This document shows, in pieces, positions 29,115-38,608 of a DNA stretch of 64,000 nucleotides. Within the stretch, counting starts at the first letter, position 1; each line of letters begins with the position of its first letter. The stretch is taken from the NCBI RefSeq assembly GCF_000284375.1, contig NC_017249.1, positions 4,132,001 to 4,196,000 on the forward strand, in the 5' to 3' direction. Source of the stretch: Bradyrhizobium japonicum USDA 6 (GTDB lineage Bacteria > Pseudomonadota > Alphaproteobacteria > Rhizobiales > Xanthobacteraceae). Both the position numbers and the translations under genes were made by a program. The notes beneath the pieces are model-generated. The model saw nothing but the letters and a program-made list of their open reading frames with translations, did no database searches and was not told the DNA's origin.

Positions 29115-30476
29115 CTATCCGCGGATCGCCGCATTGGCCCTTTCGGCCGCGCCCGTCATCGCATCCTTCGCCGATTTCGCACCATTGACCACTTCATTCA
29201 CGCCGATCATGAAGGCGTCGAGGATCGGTCTCGATTGCGGATGGAAAAGGATCGCCTTGGCGCGGTCGACATCGGCATTCTGCAAGTTGGTCAGTGCCGC
29301 CTCAGCGGCTCGCGGGCCGAACGCCTTCTTGAAGCCCTCGCTCGACCAGGCCGACACGCGTGTCGTCGCCAGCCCAGCTGCAGCCGTCTGCAGCGAGGTC
29401 GCCTTGCTCGTCGCCCAGAGCAGGAACAGGAAGGCGGCCCGCTTGTTTCGAGATTTGGAATTGATGCATGCCTGCCAGTGCGACATGAAGGGGACGGGTC
29501 CGCGACCGGCGAGATGCGGAAAGGTTGCAAACCCGGCCTGCTTGGCGACACGACCTTTCGCCGGATTGGAGATGTCGGTTGCGAAGTTGCTGCTGTCGAT
29601 CGCCATGGCCGTCCGCCCCTGCAGGAAGTCGTCCAGGACGTGGTACCATTCATAGCTGCCAACGCCGGCAGGCCCGGCCTGACTGAGCAGCTGTCCATAT
29701 ATCTCGACGGCCGCGATTGCCTCCGGGCTCGCGAACGCGACCCTGTTGTGCTCGACCATGGCCCCTCCGTAGGAGAACACGAAGCCCATGGCCGGTGGAG
29801 AGGAATTGCCGCCGGCCTGGGCCCGCATCGCGATCCCCGACATCGCGTTGGTCTTGACCGCCTTGGCAGTGACGAGCAGCTCGTCGAAAGTCTGGGGGAC
29901 CGGCTGGTCCCTGGCTGCCAGCGCATCCCTGTTGATGAACAGGGTCATCGCCTCTGAGGTAATCGGGACGGCGTATCGTTCGCCGTCCGACCACAGCGGG
30001 AAGGCTCGGGCCGTCTTGAGCAGGTCGCTCTCGTCATACCAGGCAGGGTCGGTCAGCGACTTCATGGAATAGTAGCCGTTCAGTGGCTCCAGCCATCCGT
30101 TCGAGATGCCCTGGCCATAGGTCGTGAACATGAAGACGTCGGGCGTGCTACTGCCGCGAGCGAGCCTGATCGGCAGCGCGCCGAGGTAGGTGGTTTCCAG
30201 CTGGAAATCGACGGTGACGTTGATGCCGGTGAGGATGGTGAACTCCGGCAACAGCGGCGCGATCGCATTCGACCACGGATGGATCGCGCCCGAAAGCGCG
30301 ATCGTCTGTCCCGCAAATTGCTTCCAGTCGATCGCGGCGTTGGCGTTAGCCGCAGCGGAATCCTCGGCAAAGCTCCAGCGCGGCAGCGCGGTCAGGCCCG
30401 CACCAGCCGCCCCCAGTCCCTTGATGAAACTGCGGCGGCTCGCCGGATGGCTCAATGAGTTTTCACCCTGTGCCAT
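29115..30476 (-). CDS. Tat-exported ABC-type substrate-binding protein (sugar-type), orphan
   Basis: 453 residues beginning at ATG 30476 after an AGGAG site. A Tat leader (SRRSFIKGLGAAGAGLTALP) precedes a family 1 extracellular solute-binding domain (ILTGINVTVDFQ, PDVFMFTTYGQGISNGWLEP, GERYAVPITSEAMTLFINRD, LQGRTAMAIDSSNFATDI). No permease or ATPase gene is adjacent. Instead, a sensor histidine kinase starts 201 bp away on the other strand. The protein may therefore be a ligand-sensing partner rather than a transport component, or may serve a permease encoded elsewhere. Confidence 0.82.
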   Translation of the reverse strand: MAQGENSLSHPASRRSFIKGLGAAGAGLTALPRWSFAEDSAAANANAAIDWKQFAGQTIALSGAIHPWSNAIAPLLPEFTILTGINVTVDFQLETTYLGALPIRLARGSSTPDVFMFTTYGQGISNGWLEPLNGYYSMKSLTDPAWYDESDLLKTARAFPLWSDGERYAVPITSEAMTLFINRDALAARDQPVPQTFDELLVTAKAVKTNAMSGIAMRAQAGGNSSPPAMGFVFSYGGAMVEHNRVAFASPEAIAAVEIYGQLLSQAGPAGVGSYEWYHVLDDFLQGRTAMAIDSSNFATDISNPAKGRVAKQAGFATFPHLAGRGPVPFMSHWQACINSKSRNKRAAFLFLLWATSKATSLQTAAAGLATTRVSAWSSEGFKKAFGPRAAEAALTNLQNADVDRAKAILFHPQSRPILDAFMIGVNEVVNGAKSAKDAMTGAAERANAAIRG

Positions 30477-30676
30477 GATGATGCTCCTTGAATCAACCAA
30501 GGGCATTCCTTCATAGCACACGCACGGGGCCGCAGCCCTGCGACATCACGGCCCCACCTCCGGCGTATCCGATGAATGTCGGGTTTCCGCCCTCCTTATC
30601 CGTGCTATTGTCCCATCATGCTCTGGCGTCGGGACCAGAACACGCGCGGTCACACGAGCATCGAAGACCACGGTCA

Positions 30677-32530
30677 ATGTCCGTTCCTGTTCGGGCCCTG
30701 CCTCTGCGATGGTTTGCTCGTCCGCTGATCCTTGCGGTCGCAGTGCTTGTGACCCTGTTTGCCGCGACCAGCTTCCTCGGCCTGCAATATTGGCAGGAGC
30801 GGCAGGCGGCTCATCACTTCATCGAGCATAGCCGCCAGGTCCTCGAAACGCTCGATCGTTTGCGGGCGATCGTCGCGGAACTGGAGACTGAAAGGCGCGG
30901 GTATCTCATGACCCTCGACCCCGCCTATCTCAAGGCCTACGGCGTCTCTGACGAAAGTGTACGGCGGGAGGCTCAGGCGCTGCAGATGTTGGTCGCGGAC
31001 GATCCGTTGCAGGGCCTTCGGGCCGGACATCTGGCGCTGACCGTTACAGCCACGCTGCGCGAGATCGACGAACTGCTGAAGACGGCCGGCACGTCCGGGC
31101 TGGCCGCGCTGGCAATGATCCGCAGCATGGACGAGGTCCGCTCGCAAATCGACCAGATGGTGGATCACGAGCGCTTTCGGCTCGCCGACCGGGAGGCGCG
31201 CGCCGAAGCATTCGAGCAACGCTGGACCTCGCTGATCGCCGGCGCCGTTGTCCTCGTCGTCGCGCTGGCCGCAGCGGCGCTGGCGCTCGCGCGGCTCGAA
31301 GCGAAACGGCGGAGAGAGGCGACCGAGGAGAACATCCAGCTCCAGAGTGATGTTGCCGCACGGGATATCAAGATCAGGCGCCTGTTCGACGCCAACATCA
31401 TCGGCATCATCATCTGGGAAGTCGAGGGGCGCATTCTCGAGGCCAACGATGCCTTCCTGCGCATCGTGGGATACGACCGGGAAGATCTCGCCGCAGGGCG
31501 CCTGCATCGGACCGACCTCACGCCGCCGGAATGGCGCGACCGCGACTTGCAGACCGTGACGGAACTGAAGCGGGTCGGGACGGCCCAGCCATTCGAGAAG
31601 GAGTATGTGCGGAAGGACGGAAGCCGCGTGCCGGTGCTGATCGGCGGGACCATGTTCGGAGAAGGTACGGATCATGGCGTCGGCTTCGTCCTTGATCTGA
31701 CGGCTCTCAAGCGGGCGGAAGCCGAAGGCCGCGAACACGAGCGGCGCTACCGTGAAGCGCTGATGGAGCTCGCGCACGCCAATCGCGTCACCACGATGGG
31801 ACAGCTGACCGCTTCGATCGCCCATGAAGTCAACCAGCCGATCGCTGCGATCGTGGCGAACGCCGAGGCCGGGCTGAATTGGCTGGGAGCGCAACCGCCG
31901 GATCTGGAGCGGGTTCGACAGACCTTCGACTGGATCACCGGTGACGGCATGCGAGCCGGCGACATCATCGGCCGGATCCGGGCGCTGATCAGGAACGCGC
32001 CCCCGCAAAAGGAAACTCTGGAGATCAACCCGGCGGTGCTTGAGGTCATCGCGCTGACGCGCAGCGAAGCGTTCAAGAACGGCGTCTCGGTGCGAACGCA
32101 ATTTGCCGAGGGCTTGCCGCCGATTCAGGCCGACCGGGTTCAACTTCAGCAAGTGGTGCTGAACCTGATCGTCAACGCGATCGAGGCGATGGCCGCGGTC
32201 AGCGAGGGGGGACGGGAGTTGCTGATCAGCACCGGTCGGGATGCATCCGACGGCGTCCACGTCACCTTGCGGGATTCCGGTCCGGGGCTGGATCCGAAGA
32301 ACGTGGAGCGGCTGTTCGAAGCCTTCTACACCACCAAGCCCACAGGCATGGGGATGGGGCTCGCCATCTGCCGCTCGATCATCGAGGCACATGGCGGGCG
32401 GATGTGGGCCGGCGCAAACGAGCCGCGGGGCGCCTTCTTCCAGTTCACGCTGCCTCTCGCCTCAGACGAGACCGCATCTCATCGGCTGGAGGCGGATGAG
32501 CCAACAGGTCAACGCTCTGCAGCGCGATGA
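30677..32530 (+). CDS. CHASE3-PAS sensor histidine kinase
   Basis: 617 residues from ATG 30677. Two membrane helices (about 15-37 and 187-208) bracket a helical periplasmic region with VAELETERRGYLMTLDPAYL, the CHASE3 hallmark. A PAS domain (RLFDANIIGIIIWEVEGRIL) follows, then HisKA TMGQLTASIAHEVNQPIAAI with the phospho-acceptor His, and HATPase_c boxes VLNLIVNAIEAM, DSGPGLDPKNVERLFEAFYT and GMGLAICRSIIEAHGG. No response regulator is adjacent. It is divergent from the orphan solute-binding gene and may sense its ligand. A longer in-frame 5' extension exists but would begin before the intergenic promoter region. Confidence 0.88.
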   Translation: MSVPVRALPLRWFARPLILAVAVLVTLFAATSFLGLQYWQERQAAHHFIEHSRQVLETLDRLRAIVAELETERRGYLMTLDPAYLKAYGVSDESVRREAQALQMLVADDPLQGLRAGHLALTVTATLREIDELLKTAGTSGLAALAMIRSMDEVRSQIDQMVDHERFRLADREARAEAFEQRWTSLIAGAVVLVVALAAAALALARLEAKRRREATEENIQLQSDVAARDIKIRRLFDANIIGIIIWEVEGRILEANDAFLRIVGYDREDLAAGRLHRTDLTPPEWRDRDLQTVTELKRVGTAQPFEKEYVRKDGSRVPVLIGGTMFGEGTDHGVGFVLDLTALKRAEAEGREHERRYREALMELAHANRVTTMGQLTASIAHEVNQPIAAIVANAEAGLNWLGAQPPDLERVRQTFDWITGDGMRAGDIIGRIRALIRNAPPQKETLEINPAVLEVIALTRSEAFKNGVSVRTQFAEGLPPIQADRVQLQQVVLNLIVNAIEAMAAVSEGGRELLISTGRDASDGVHVTLRDSGPGLDPKNVERLFEAFYTTKPTGMGMGLAICRSIIEAHGGRMWAGANEPRGAFFQFTLPLASDETASHRLEADEPTGQRSAAR

Positions 32531-32596
32531 CGGGCTCCGCGTGGCGTGGCCCTTTGGCGCGAATGTCGCCGGGGCCACGGCTGTCGCGAAGCGGCG

Positions 32597-33769
32597 CTAG
32601 CCCGCCGGCATTCGCGTCTCCACCAGGCGCGCCCAGTAGGAGGCGCCGTGGCCGAGAATGTTGTCGTTGAAGACATAGGCCGGGTGATGGCACTCGTTGC
32701 CGTCGCCCATGCCGACCAGGATCATCGCGCCGGGACGAGCTTCCAGCATGAACGAGAAGTCCTCGGCGCCCATCATCGGGATGAACTTGTCGTTGACGCG
32801 CTCGGCACCGACGATGTCGCGGGCGACGTCGGCGGCAAGGCCGGCCTCGCGCGCATGGTTCATCGTCACCGGATACATCCGCGTGTACTTGGTCTCGGCC
32901 GAGCCGCCATAGGCGCGGGCGACGCTCTCGGCGACCTCGCCGATGCGGCGCTCGACGAGATCGCGCACTTCAGGATCGAGCGTGCGGACGGTGCCGCTGA
33001 GCTCGGCGATCTCGGGGATGATGTTGAAGGCCGTGCCGGAGTGGAATTGCGTGATCGAGATGACGGCGGACTTCAGCGGATCGACGTTGCGCGCGACGAT
33101 CGACTGCAGCGCGTTGACGATCTGCGAGCCGATCAACACGCTGTCGACGGATTTGTGCGGACCGGCGCCAGCGTGGCCGCCCTTGCCGTGGACGGTGATC
33201 TGGATGTTGTCGGAGGAGGCCAGCATCGCGCCGGGCGTGGTCGCGAAATGGCCCTCGGGCAGGCCCGGCATGTTGTGCATGCCGTAGACTTCCTGGATGT
33301 TCCAGCGCGTCATCAAGCCGTCCTCGACCATCGCCTTGCCGCCGCCGCCGCCTTCTTCCGCAGGCTGGAAGATCATGATCGCGGTGCCGTCGAAATTACG
33401 CGTCTCGGCGAGATATTTGGCGGCGCCCAGCAGCATGGCGGTGTGGCCGTCATGGCCGCAGGCGTGCATCTTGCCGGGAATCTTGGAGGCGTACGCGACG
33501 CCCGACGTCTCCATGATCGGCAGCGCGTCCATGTCGGCACGGAGGCCAATGGTCTTGCCGGAGGCCGACTTGCGGCCGCGGATCACGCCGACGACGCCGG
33601 TCCGGCCGATGCCCGTCACCACCTCGTCGCAGCCGAATTCGCGCAAGCGATCGGCGACGATGCCGGCGGTGCGATGGACCTCGTAGAGCAGCTCCGGGTT
33701 CTCATGGAAGTCATGGCGCCAGGCGGCCATTTCGTCGGAGAGGGCGGCAACGCGGTTGACGATGGGCAT
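32597..33769 (-). CDS. M20-family amidohydrolase (hippurate hydrolase-like)
   Basis: 390-residue zinc peptidase-fold amidohydrolase. Clear motifs are WRHDFHENPELLYEVHRTAG near the N-terminus, GLRADMDALPI, HACGHDGHTAMLLGAAKYL (metal His) and FQPAEEGGGGG (catalytic Glu pair). Members hydrolyse N-acyl amino acids such as hippurate or N-acetyl-amino acids in the cytoplasm. The ATG at 33769 gives the family start. It is the sole gene between the PAS kinase and a palindromic repeat; purB lies upstream on the same strand, 118 bp away. Confidence 0.9.
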   Translation of the reverse strand: MPIVNRVAALSDEMAAWRHDFHENPELLYEVHRTAGIVADRLREFGCDEVVTGIGRTGVVGVIRGRKSASGKTIGLRADMDALPIMETSGVAYASKIPGKMHACGHDGHTAMLLGAAKYLAETRNFDGTAIMIFQPAEEGGGGGKAMVEDGLMTRWNIQEVYGMHNMPGLPEGHFATTPGAMLASSDNIQITVHGKGGHAGAGPHKSVDSVLIGSQIVNALQSIVARNVDPLKSAVISITQFHSGTAFNIIPEIAELSGTVRTLDPEVRDLVERRIGEVAESVARAYGGSAETKYTRMYPVTMNHAREAGLAADVARDIVGAERVNDKFIPMMGAEDFSFMLEARPGAMILVGMGDGNECHHPAYVFNDNILGHGASYWARLVETRMPAG

Positions 33770-33793
33770 GAGGGGATCCGTTTCTTGTTTGTC

Positions 33794-33868
33794 GGGTGGG
33801 TCAGCGTAGCGTAACCCACCGCCGTGTCACGGGGAATGGTGGGTTATGCCTTCGGCCAACCACCCTAC
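33794..33868. repeat. Palindromic intergenic repeat, family C (GGGTGGGT type)
   Basis: Contains GGGTGGGTCAGCG and GCGTAACCCACC, then GGTGGGTTATGCC and GGCCAACCACCCTAC, so several nested arms pair with each other. It lies between purB and the amidohydrolase gene. Nothing else is visible in this gap. Confidence 0.75.
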
Positions 33869-33887
33869 AGTTTCTGCGGACGCGCGC

Positions 33888-35195
<1,308 letters not shown>

Positions 35196-35403
35196 CAGAC
35201 TGCTCCAGGAAGGTGGGCGGGCGACCCAAGGGGGCGGCGACCGACCAAAATGCTTTTTACGCCGTGATTTAGCAGAGCGGACAGGGCGAAACAAACGATC
35301 TGGACCCCGGGCGAGGGGGATCGGCCAGCTATCCACCGCCCCCGGAACTAGCCCAGGCTGACGAGGCGCCGCCCACAAAAATTAACTGTCAATCACGGAT
35401 CAT

Positions 35404-35445
35404 TGACTGACAGATATTGAAATCTGTCAGCGAGACGTGTATATC
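35404..35445 (+). promoter_or_regulatory. Sigma-70-like promoter overlapped by a palindromic operator
   Basis: A perfect inverted repeat, CTGACAGAT-ATTGAA-ATCTGTCAG, spans 35407-35430. Inside it lies TTGAAA (35417-35422), which is 17 nt from TATATC (35440-35445), a good -35/-10 pair. A repressor dimer on the palindrome would cover the -35 element. The palindrome arms resemble TetR-family operators, and a TetR-family gene begins 320 bp downstream. This is the main content of the otherwise gene-free stretch 35196-35571; a second, shorter repeat GTCAAT/ATTGAC lies just before it. Confidence 0.6.
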
Positions 35446-35571
35446 CGTTCCCGGACGCTCCGATTGGGCGTCCCGCGGTGACCCGCCCGGGGAGCCCGAG
35501 GTCCGAAACACTTGCGGATCGTGGGACGTAATTCAGCGGTGGGGACCGTGGACGAATGGAGACTTAAGACA

Positions 35572-35673
35572 ATGACGACCGAAATCATCAACTTCACCGG
35601 GACGATTGGGCATTGGCTCAATTTACTGGTCGCGCGCCAGATCGCGGCGCAGGCTGCAAAACTGCCTCATTAA
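35572..35673 (+). CDS. Possible 33-residue leader peptide upstream of the TetR gene
   Basis: An ATG at 35572 opens a 33-residue frame (MTTEIINFTGTIGHWLNLLV and so on, ending AAKLPH). It is preceded by a GGAG about ten bases upstream. It lies on the predicted transcript from 35452 and ends 91 bp before the TetR gene. In the gap after it, TTCCGAA (35684-35690) and TTCGGAA (35708-35714) form a small hairpin. It could be a real small protein, a leader, or chance. No homologue is recognised. Confidence 0.4.
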   Translation: MTTEIINFTGTIGHWLNLLVARQIAAQAAKLPH

Positions 35674-35764
35674 GGCGAGAGCTTTCCGAAACGACCGGCA
35701 CGGGCGCTTCGGAAGCAGCTCCATCGCCGGGTAACTGAGCCCTCAACGGGAACATGGTGCTGGC

Positions 35765-36352
35765 ATGAATGAAGCCGTGATCTTGACGCCGGAGCGGATA
35801 CTCGAAGTCACCGAGGACGTTCTGCGGCGCTACGGACTCGCCAAAGCCACCGTGGTTGACGTTGCCCGTGCGCTCGATGTGAGCCACGGCAGCGTCTATC
35901 GCCATTTCCCGAGCAAGGCCTCGCTGCGCGAGGCCGTTGCCAAACGCTGGCTGGATCGCATCGACGCCCCGTTGCTGGCGATCGCCGAGGAGCAGGGGCC
36001 GGCGCCGGCGCGACTCGACCGCTGGCTGCGCACGCTGTTCGCCGCCAAGCGCTCGCGCGTGCTCGACGATCCCGAGATGTTCGACACCTATCTGACGCTG
36101 GCGCGCGAGGCTTGCGCCGCCGTCAAGTGCCACAAGGACACCATGATCGACCAGATCGCGTCGATCCTGACCGACGGCGTGAAGCAGGGCGTGTTCGAGG
36201 TGGGCGACGTCAAGGCCACCGCCCGCGCCATCTTCGATGCCACCGTCCGCTTTCACCATCCAGCCCATGCCGACGAGTGGAAGGACGCCGATCTGCCCGC
36301 CCGTGTCGATGCGACCCTGGCGCTGGTGCTGCGCGGGTTGAAGGCGGCCTAG
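35765..36352 (+). CDS. TetR-family transcriptional regulator
   Basis: 195 residues. The N-terminal helix-turn-helix is ILEVTEDVLRRYGLAKATVV and DVARALDVSHGSVYRHFPSK (residues about 12-50), the standard TetR pattern. The remaining helical domain would bind an unknown ligand; its DATVRFHHPAHADEW segment is typical of the AcrR/YcfQ-like group. The palindrome over the upstream promoter makes autoregulation likely. No obvious efflux or enzyme target is adjacent. Confidence 0.9.
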   Translation: MNEAVILTPERILEVTEDVLRRYGLAKATVVDVARALDVSHGSVYRHFPSKASLREAVAKRWLDRIDAPLLAIAEEQGPAPARLDRWLRTLFAAKRSRVLDDPEMFDTYLTLAREACAAVKCHKDTMIDQIASILTDGVKQGVFEVGDVKATARAIFDATVRFHHPAHADEWKDADLPARVDATLALVLRGLKAA

Positions 36353-36388
36353 GCCGACACGCTCCCGCCAAAGCGCGTAACCGCTGAT

Positions 36389-36679
36389 TCAGCCTTTCGC
36401 CTTGTGCAGCAGGGCCTCCTCGCGAAGAGGAGGCGAGCGGGTCGATTGCCTTCCGTTGGAGGAGGGGACAACTGGCGGGCTCTCCGGATATGTGTTCACC
36501 GCGATTTCGACAGCGTCCTTTGACCGCTTCCGAATGCGGTAGAATGTAAGCTCCTGATCGAGTGCGGGGCAGCGGAAGTGGACGACGGCCGTATCTGGCA
36601 AGCGGCAGAGTTCGTCGATGAGCTCGCCCACGGTGAGTAGCGGAGGATCGACGACCGTTCGGTGCGTGGCCTTACTCAT
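36389..36679 (-). CDS. Hypothetical protein, 96 residues
   Basis: Not recognised. 96 residues from ATG 36679, which has a GGAG site (GAAGGAGTTGCGCC). The protein is hydrophilic, with an N-terminal part DPPLLTVGELIDELCRLPDT predicted to be helical and a Ser/Pro/Arg-rich C-terminal tail (SNGRQSTRSPPLR). There is no signal peptide or membrane segment. An EcfG-like promoter with correct leader length lies immediately upstream, so it is probably a stress-induced small protein. Confidence 0.65.
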   Translation of the reverse strand: MSKATHRTVVDPPLLTVGELIDELCRLPDTAVVHFRCPALDQELTFYRIRKRSKDAVEIAVNTYPESPPVVPSSNGRQSTRSPPLREEALLHKAKG

Positions 36680-36704
36680 GGCGCAACTCCTTCACTCTGC
36701 TGCT

Positions 36705-36730
36705 AACCAAAACGCGACGGTGTCGGTTCC
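36705..36730 (-). promoter_or_regulatory. Probable EcfG (general stress) promoter of the 96-residue protein gene
   Basis: On the minus strand GGAAC (complement of 36726-36730) is followed after 17 nt by GGTT (complement of 36705-36708), one mismatch from GGAAC-N16/17-CGTT. The predicted transcript starts near 36698, about 19 nt before the ATG at 36679, with the ribosome binding site in between. Confidence 0.55.
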
Positions 36731-36775
36731 ATTCCGCTCACCTCACGCGCTGGATAAAGGCGCGAACTGCGCGCG

Positions 36776-37807
36776 CTAGAGCGCGGATCCCGACCGCATG
36801 CCGCGCGACCGTATTATGCCGAACGGGTCTTCGCGCCCGGCCAGTTTCCGATATGTCTTGAGGTCGTCAAGCGTCGGACCTTCCCCGCGTCTGGCATTCC
36901 CATTCGTTCCAACCGGAATCGACGTGCCGAGGCCGGCATAGAGATAGCTGTCGCCGAACGCCTTCTTGAGCGCGGCAAAAGTCGGCTCACCGGTGCAATG
37001 TCCCGGTGCTACGGCGTCGACCTTGAACCTGTCCTTCAGAGCGGTAACGACTTTCGCGATCGCATCGTCAGGCGCGACGACCAGATGAAATCCGCCGGCG
37101 ATGAGATGAATCCTGGGATTGATACCGGTCGCCGCTTCGACAATGCGCTCGATCCCGGGGTGCGAACAACCGACCAGAAGGACTACGCCTTCTGCGGTGT
37201 TGACGGCCAAAGACAGCTCCTTGAGCTCTCTTGTCCCGGGCGCGTCGGAGATCAGCGAAATCAGCGTGATGCCAGGAGCAATCTCGGTCGTTTGATCGAT
37301 CAGTTCGAAGTTTGCGTTGGCCCATGCCGAGCCGAACTTCATCACCGCTGGGGGCTTGCCTCCGTAGTACCGCATCTCCGGCGGCAGGGCTTCGTCTTTC
37401 CGGTAGAATCCGGAAGGCAGCGAAGAGCCGTAGATGCCAAATCCTTCCCTGGGCGCGTAGATCTTGACGGTCGGATTGACGCTCAGGACGTAGGACAAAC
37501 CCGCCATATGATCGGAGTGGCGGTGCGAAAGAACGACAAAGTCGAGGTTCGAAAGGTCGACACCCCTGGCCTTCACGTTTGCGGCGAAGATCTCGGGGTC
37601 GTTACCCGTGTCGAACAAGATGCGTTTTCCCGCGACTTCGACAAGAGCGGAAAAACCCCAGTCCTTCGTCATCGCATCATTTGTGCCGAAGGCGTCATAA
37701 AGAATGGTGATCTGGTCTTTCGCCTCGGCTGCTGCGCTTTCGGTGGTTCCGGTCGCGACAACGCTGAAGGCGATCAGTACGGCAAGAAGACTGTCCCTGA
37801 TGTTCAT
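36776..37807 (-). CDS. Exported metallo-beta-lactamase-fold hydrolase
   Basis: 343 residues from ATG 37807. A signal peptide (LLAVLIAFSVVATGTTESAA) is followed by an MBL domain with HRHSDHMAG (HxHxDH motif, here S for x), the GCSHPG loop, and GGFHLV. The arrangement resembles the Tflp/7,8-dihydropterin-6-methyl-4-(ribofuranosyl)-aminobenzene-phosphate synthase-like MBL branch (DWGFSALVEVAGKRILFDTG). The substrate is not known. The minus-strand neighbours are the 96-residue protein downstream and the two-component pair upstream; no shared operon is evident. Confidence 0.85.
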   Translation of the reverse strand: MNIRDSLLAVLIAFSVVATGTTESAAAEAKDQITILYDAFGTNDAMTKDWGFSALVEVAGKRILFDTGNDPEIFAANVKARGVDLSNLDFVVLSHRHSDHMAGLSYVLSVNPTVKIYAPREGFGIYGSSLPSGFYRKDEALPPEMRYYGGKPPAVMKFGSAWANANFELIDQTTEIAPGITLISLISDAPGTRELKELSLAVNTAEGVVLLVGCSHPGIERIVEAATGINPRIHLIAGGFHLVVAPDDAIAKVVTALKDRFKVDAVAPGHCTGEPTFAALKKAFGDSYLYAGLGTSIPVGTNGNARRGEGPTLDDLKTYRKLAGREDPFGIIRSRGMRSGSAL

Positions 37808-37950
37808 GGAAGCGTCTCCTGTTGTCGTGCAAAGCATACAACGGGGGAACGAGGGCGGCTTCGAAGACGATCGAGCCTAGCACAATCTGAGAGCGACTGG
37901 AGACCTTCGTTGGAGCGGCCGGAACCAGATAGGCGTCCAGTCGCCGAGCT

Positions 37951-38601
37951 CTAGATCCGCGTCAGCCCGCAGCTCGCGGCCAGCCGCACGAGCTGCGCGT
38001 CGGTGCGCGCGCCGGTCTTGGTCTTTATCAGATAGTGATAGTTCTGCACCGTCTTGACGCTGAGATTAAGATGCGCGGCAATCTGCTCGGTCGTCGCGCC
38101 GCCGGCGAATTGGCGCAGGATCTCGATCTCGCGCTCACCCAGTTGGTCCAGCGCCGAGCCCGCCGACAGGCTGTCCTCGGCCAGGATATGCGCGATGTCG
38201 TCGCTCATGGCACGCTCGCCGCGCGCAACGCTGCGGATCGCCGTGACGACCGCGGAGGGCTCGCTGCTCTTGGTGACGAAGCCGCTGGCGCCGGCGCTGA
38301 AGGCGGCTTTCACCAGCACGGCTTCGTTGTGCATGGTGAAGACGAGGATGCGCGCCCGCGGGCTGCGCGCGCGGATGTTGCGGATCGCCTCCAGCCCGCT
38401 CGCGCCGGGCATCGAGATGTCCAGCAAGACGACATCAGGGTCGTGCGCCTTGAAGGCGCCGTAGGCGTCGGCCGCGTTGTCGGCTTCCGCCACGACATGG
38501 AGATCGCCCTGGCTCTCCAGCACGCGGCGGTAGCCTTGCCGCACGATCGGATGATCGTCGACCAGCAGCACGGAGATGCCTGTTGCGGCGACATCGCTCA
38601 T
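37951..38601 (-). CDS. NarL/LuxR-type response regulator
   Basis: 216 residues: receiver domain (LLVDDHPIVRQGYRRVLES, phospho-acceptor Asp in VVLLDISMPG, Thr/Lys in FTMHNEA and GFVTKSSEPS) followed by a LuxR helix-turn-helix (GEREIEILRQFAGGATTEQI and LNLSVKTVQNYHYLIKTKTG). It lies seven bases downstream of the cognate kinase gene on the same strand, so the two form a two-component operon. Confidence 0.93.
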   Translation of the reverse strand: MSDVAATGISVLLVDDHPIVRQGYRRVLESQGDLHVVAEADNAADAYGAFKAHDPDVVLLDISMPGASGLEAIRNIRARSPRARILVFTMHNEAVLVKAAFSAGASGFVTKSSEPSAVVTAIRSVARGERAMSDDIAHILAEDSLSAGSALDQLGEREIEILRQFAGGATTEQIAAHLNLSVKTVQNYHYLIKTKTGARTDAQLVRLAASCGLTRI

Positions 38602-38608
38602 GTCGGCC

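Noticed and set aside
30488..30676. An N-terminal extension of the PAS histidine kinase
   Set aside because: The extra residues are Pro/Arg-rich with no domain and lie in the divergent promoter region; the ATG at 30677 begins right before the first membrane helix.
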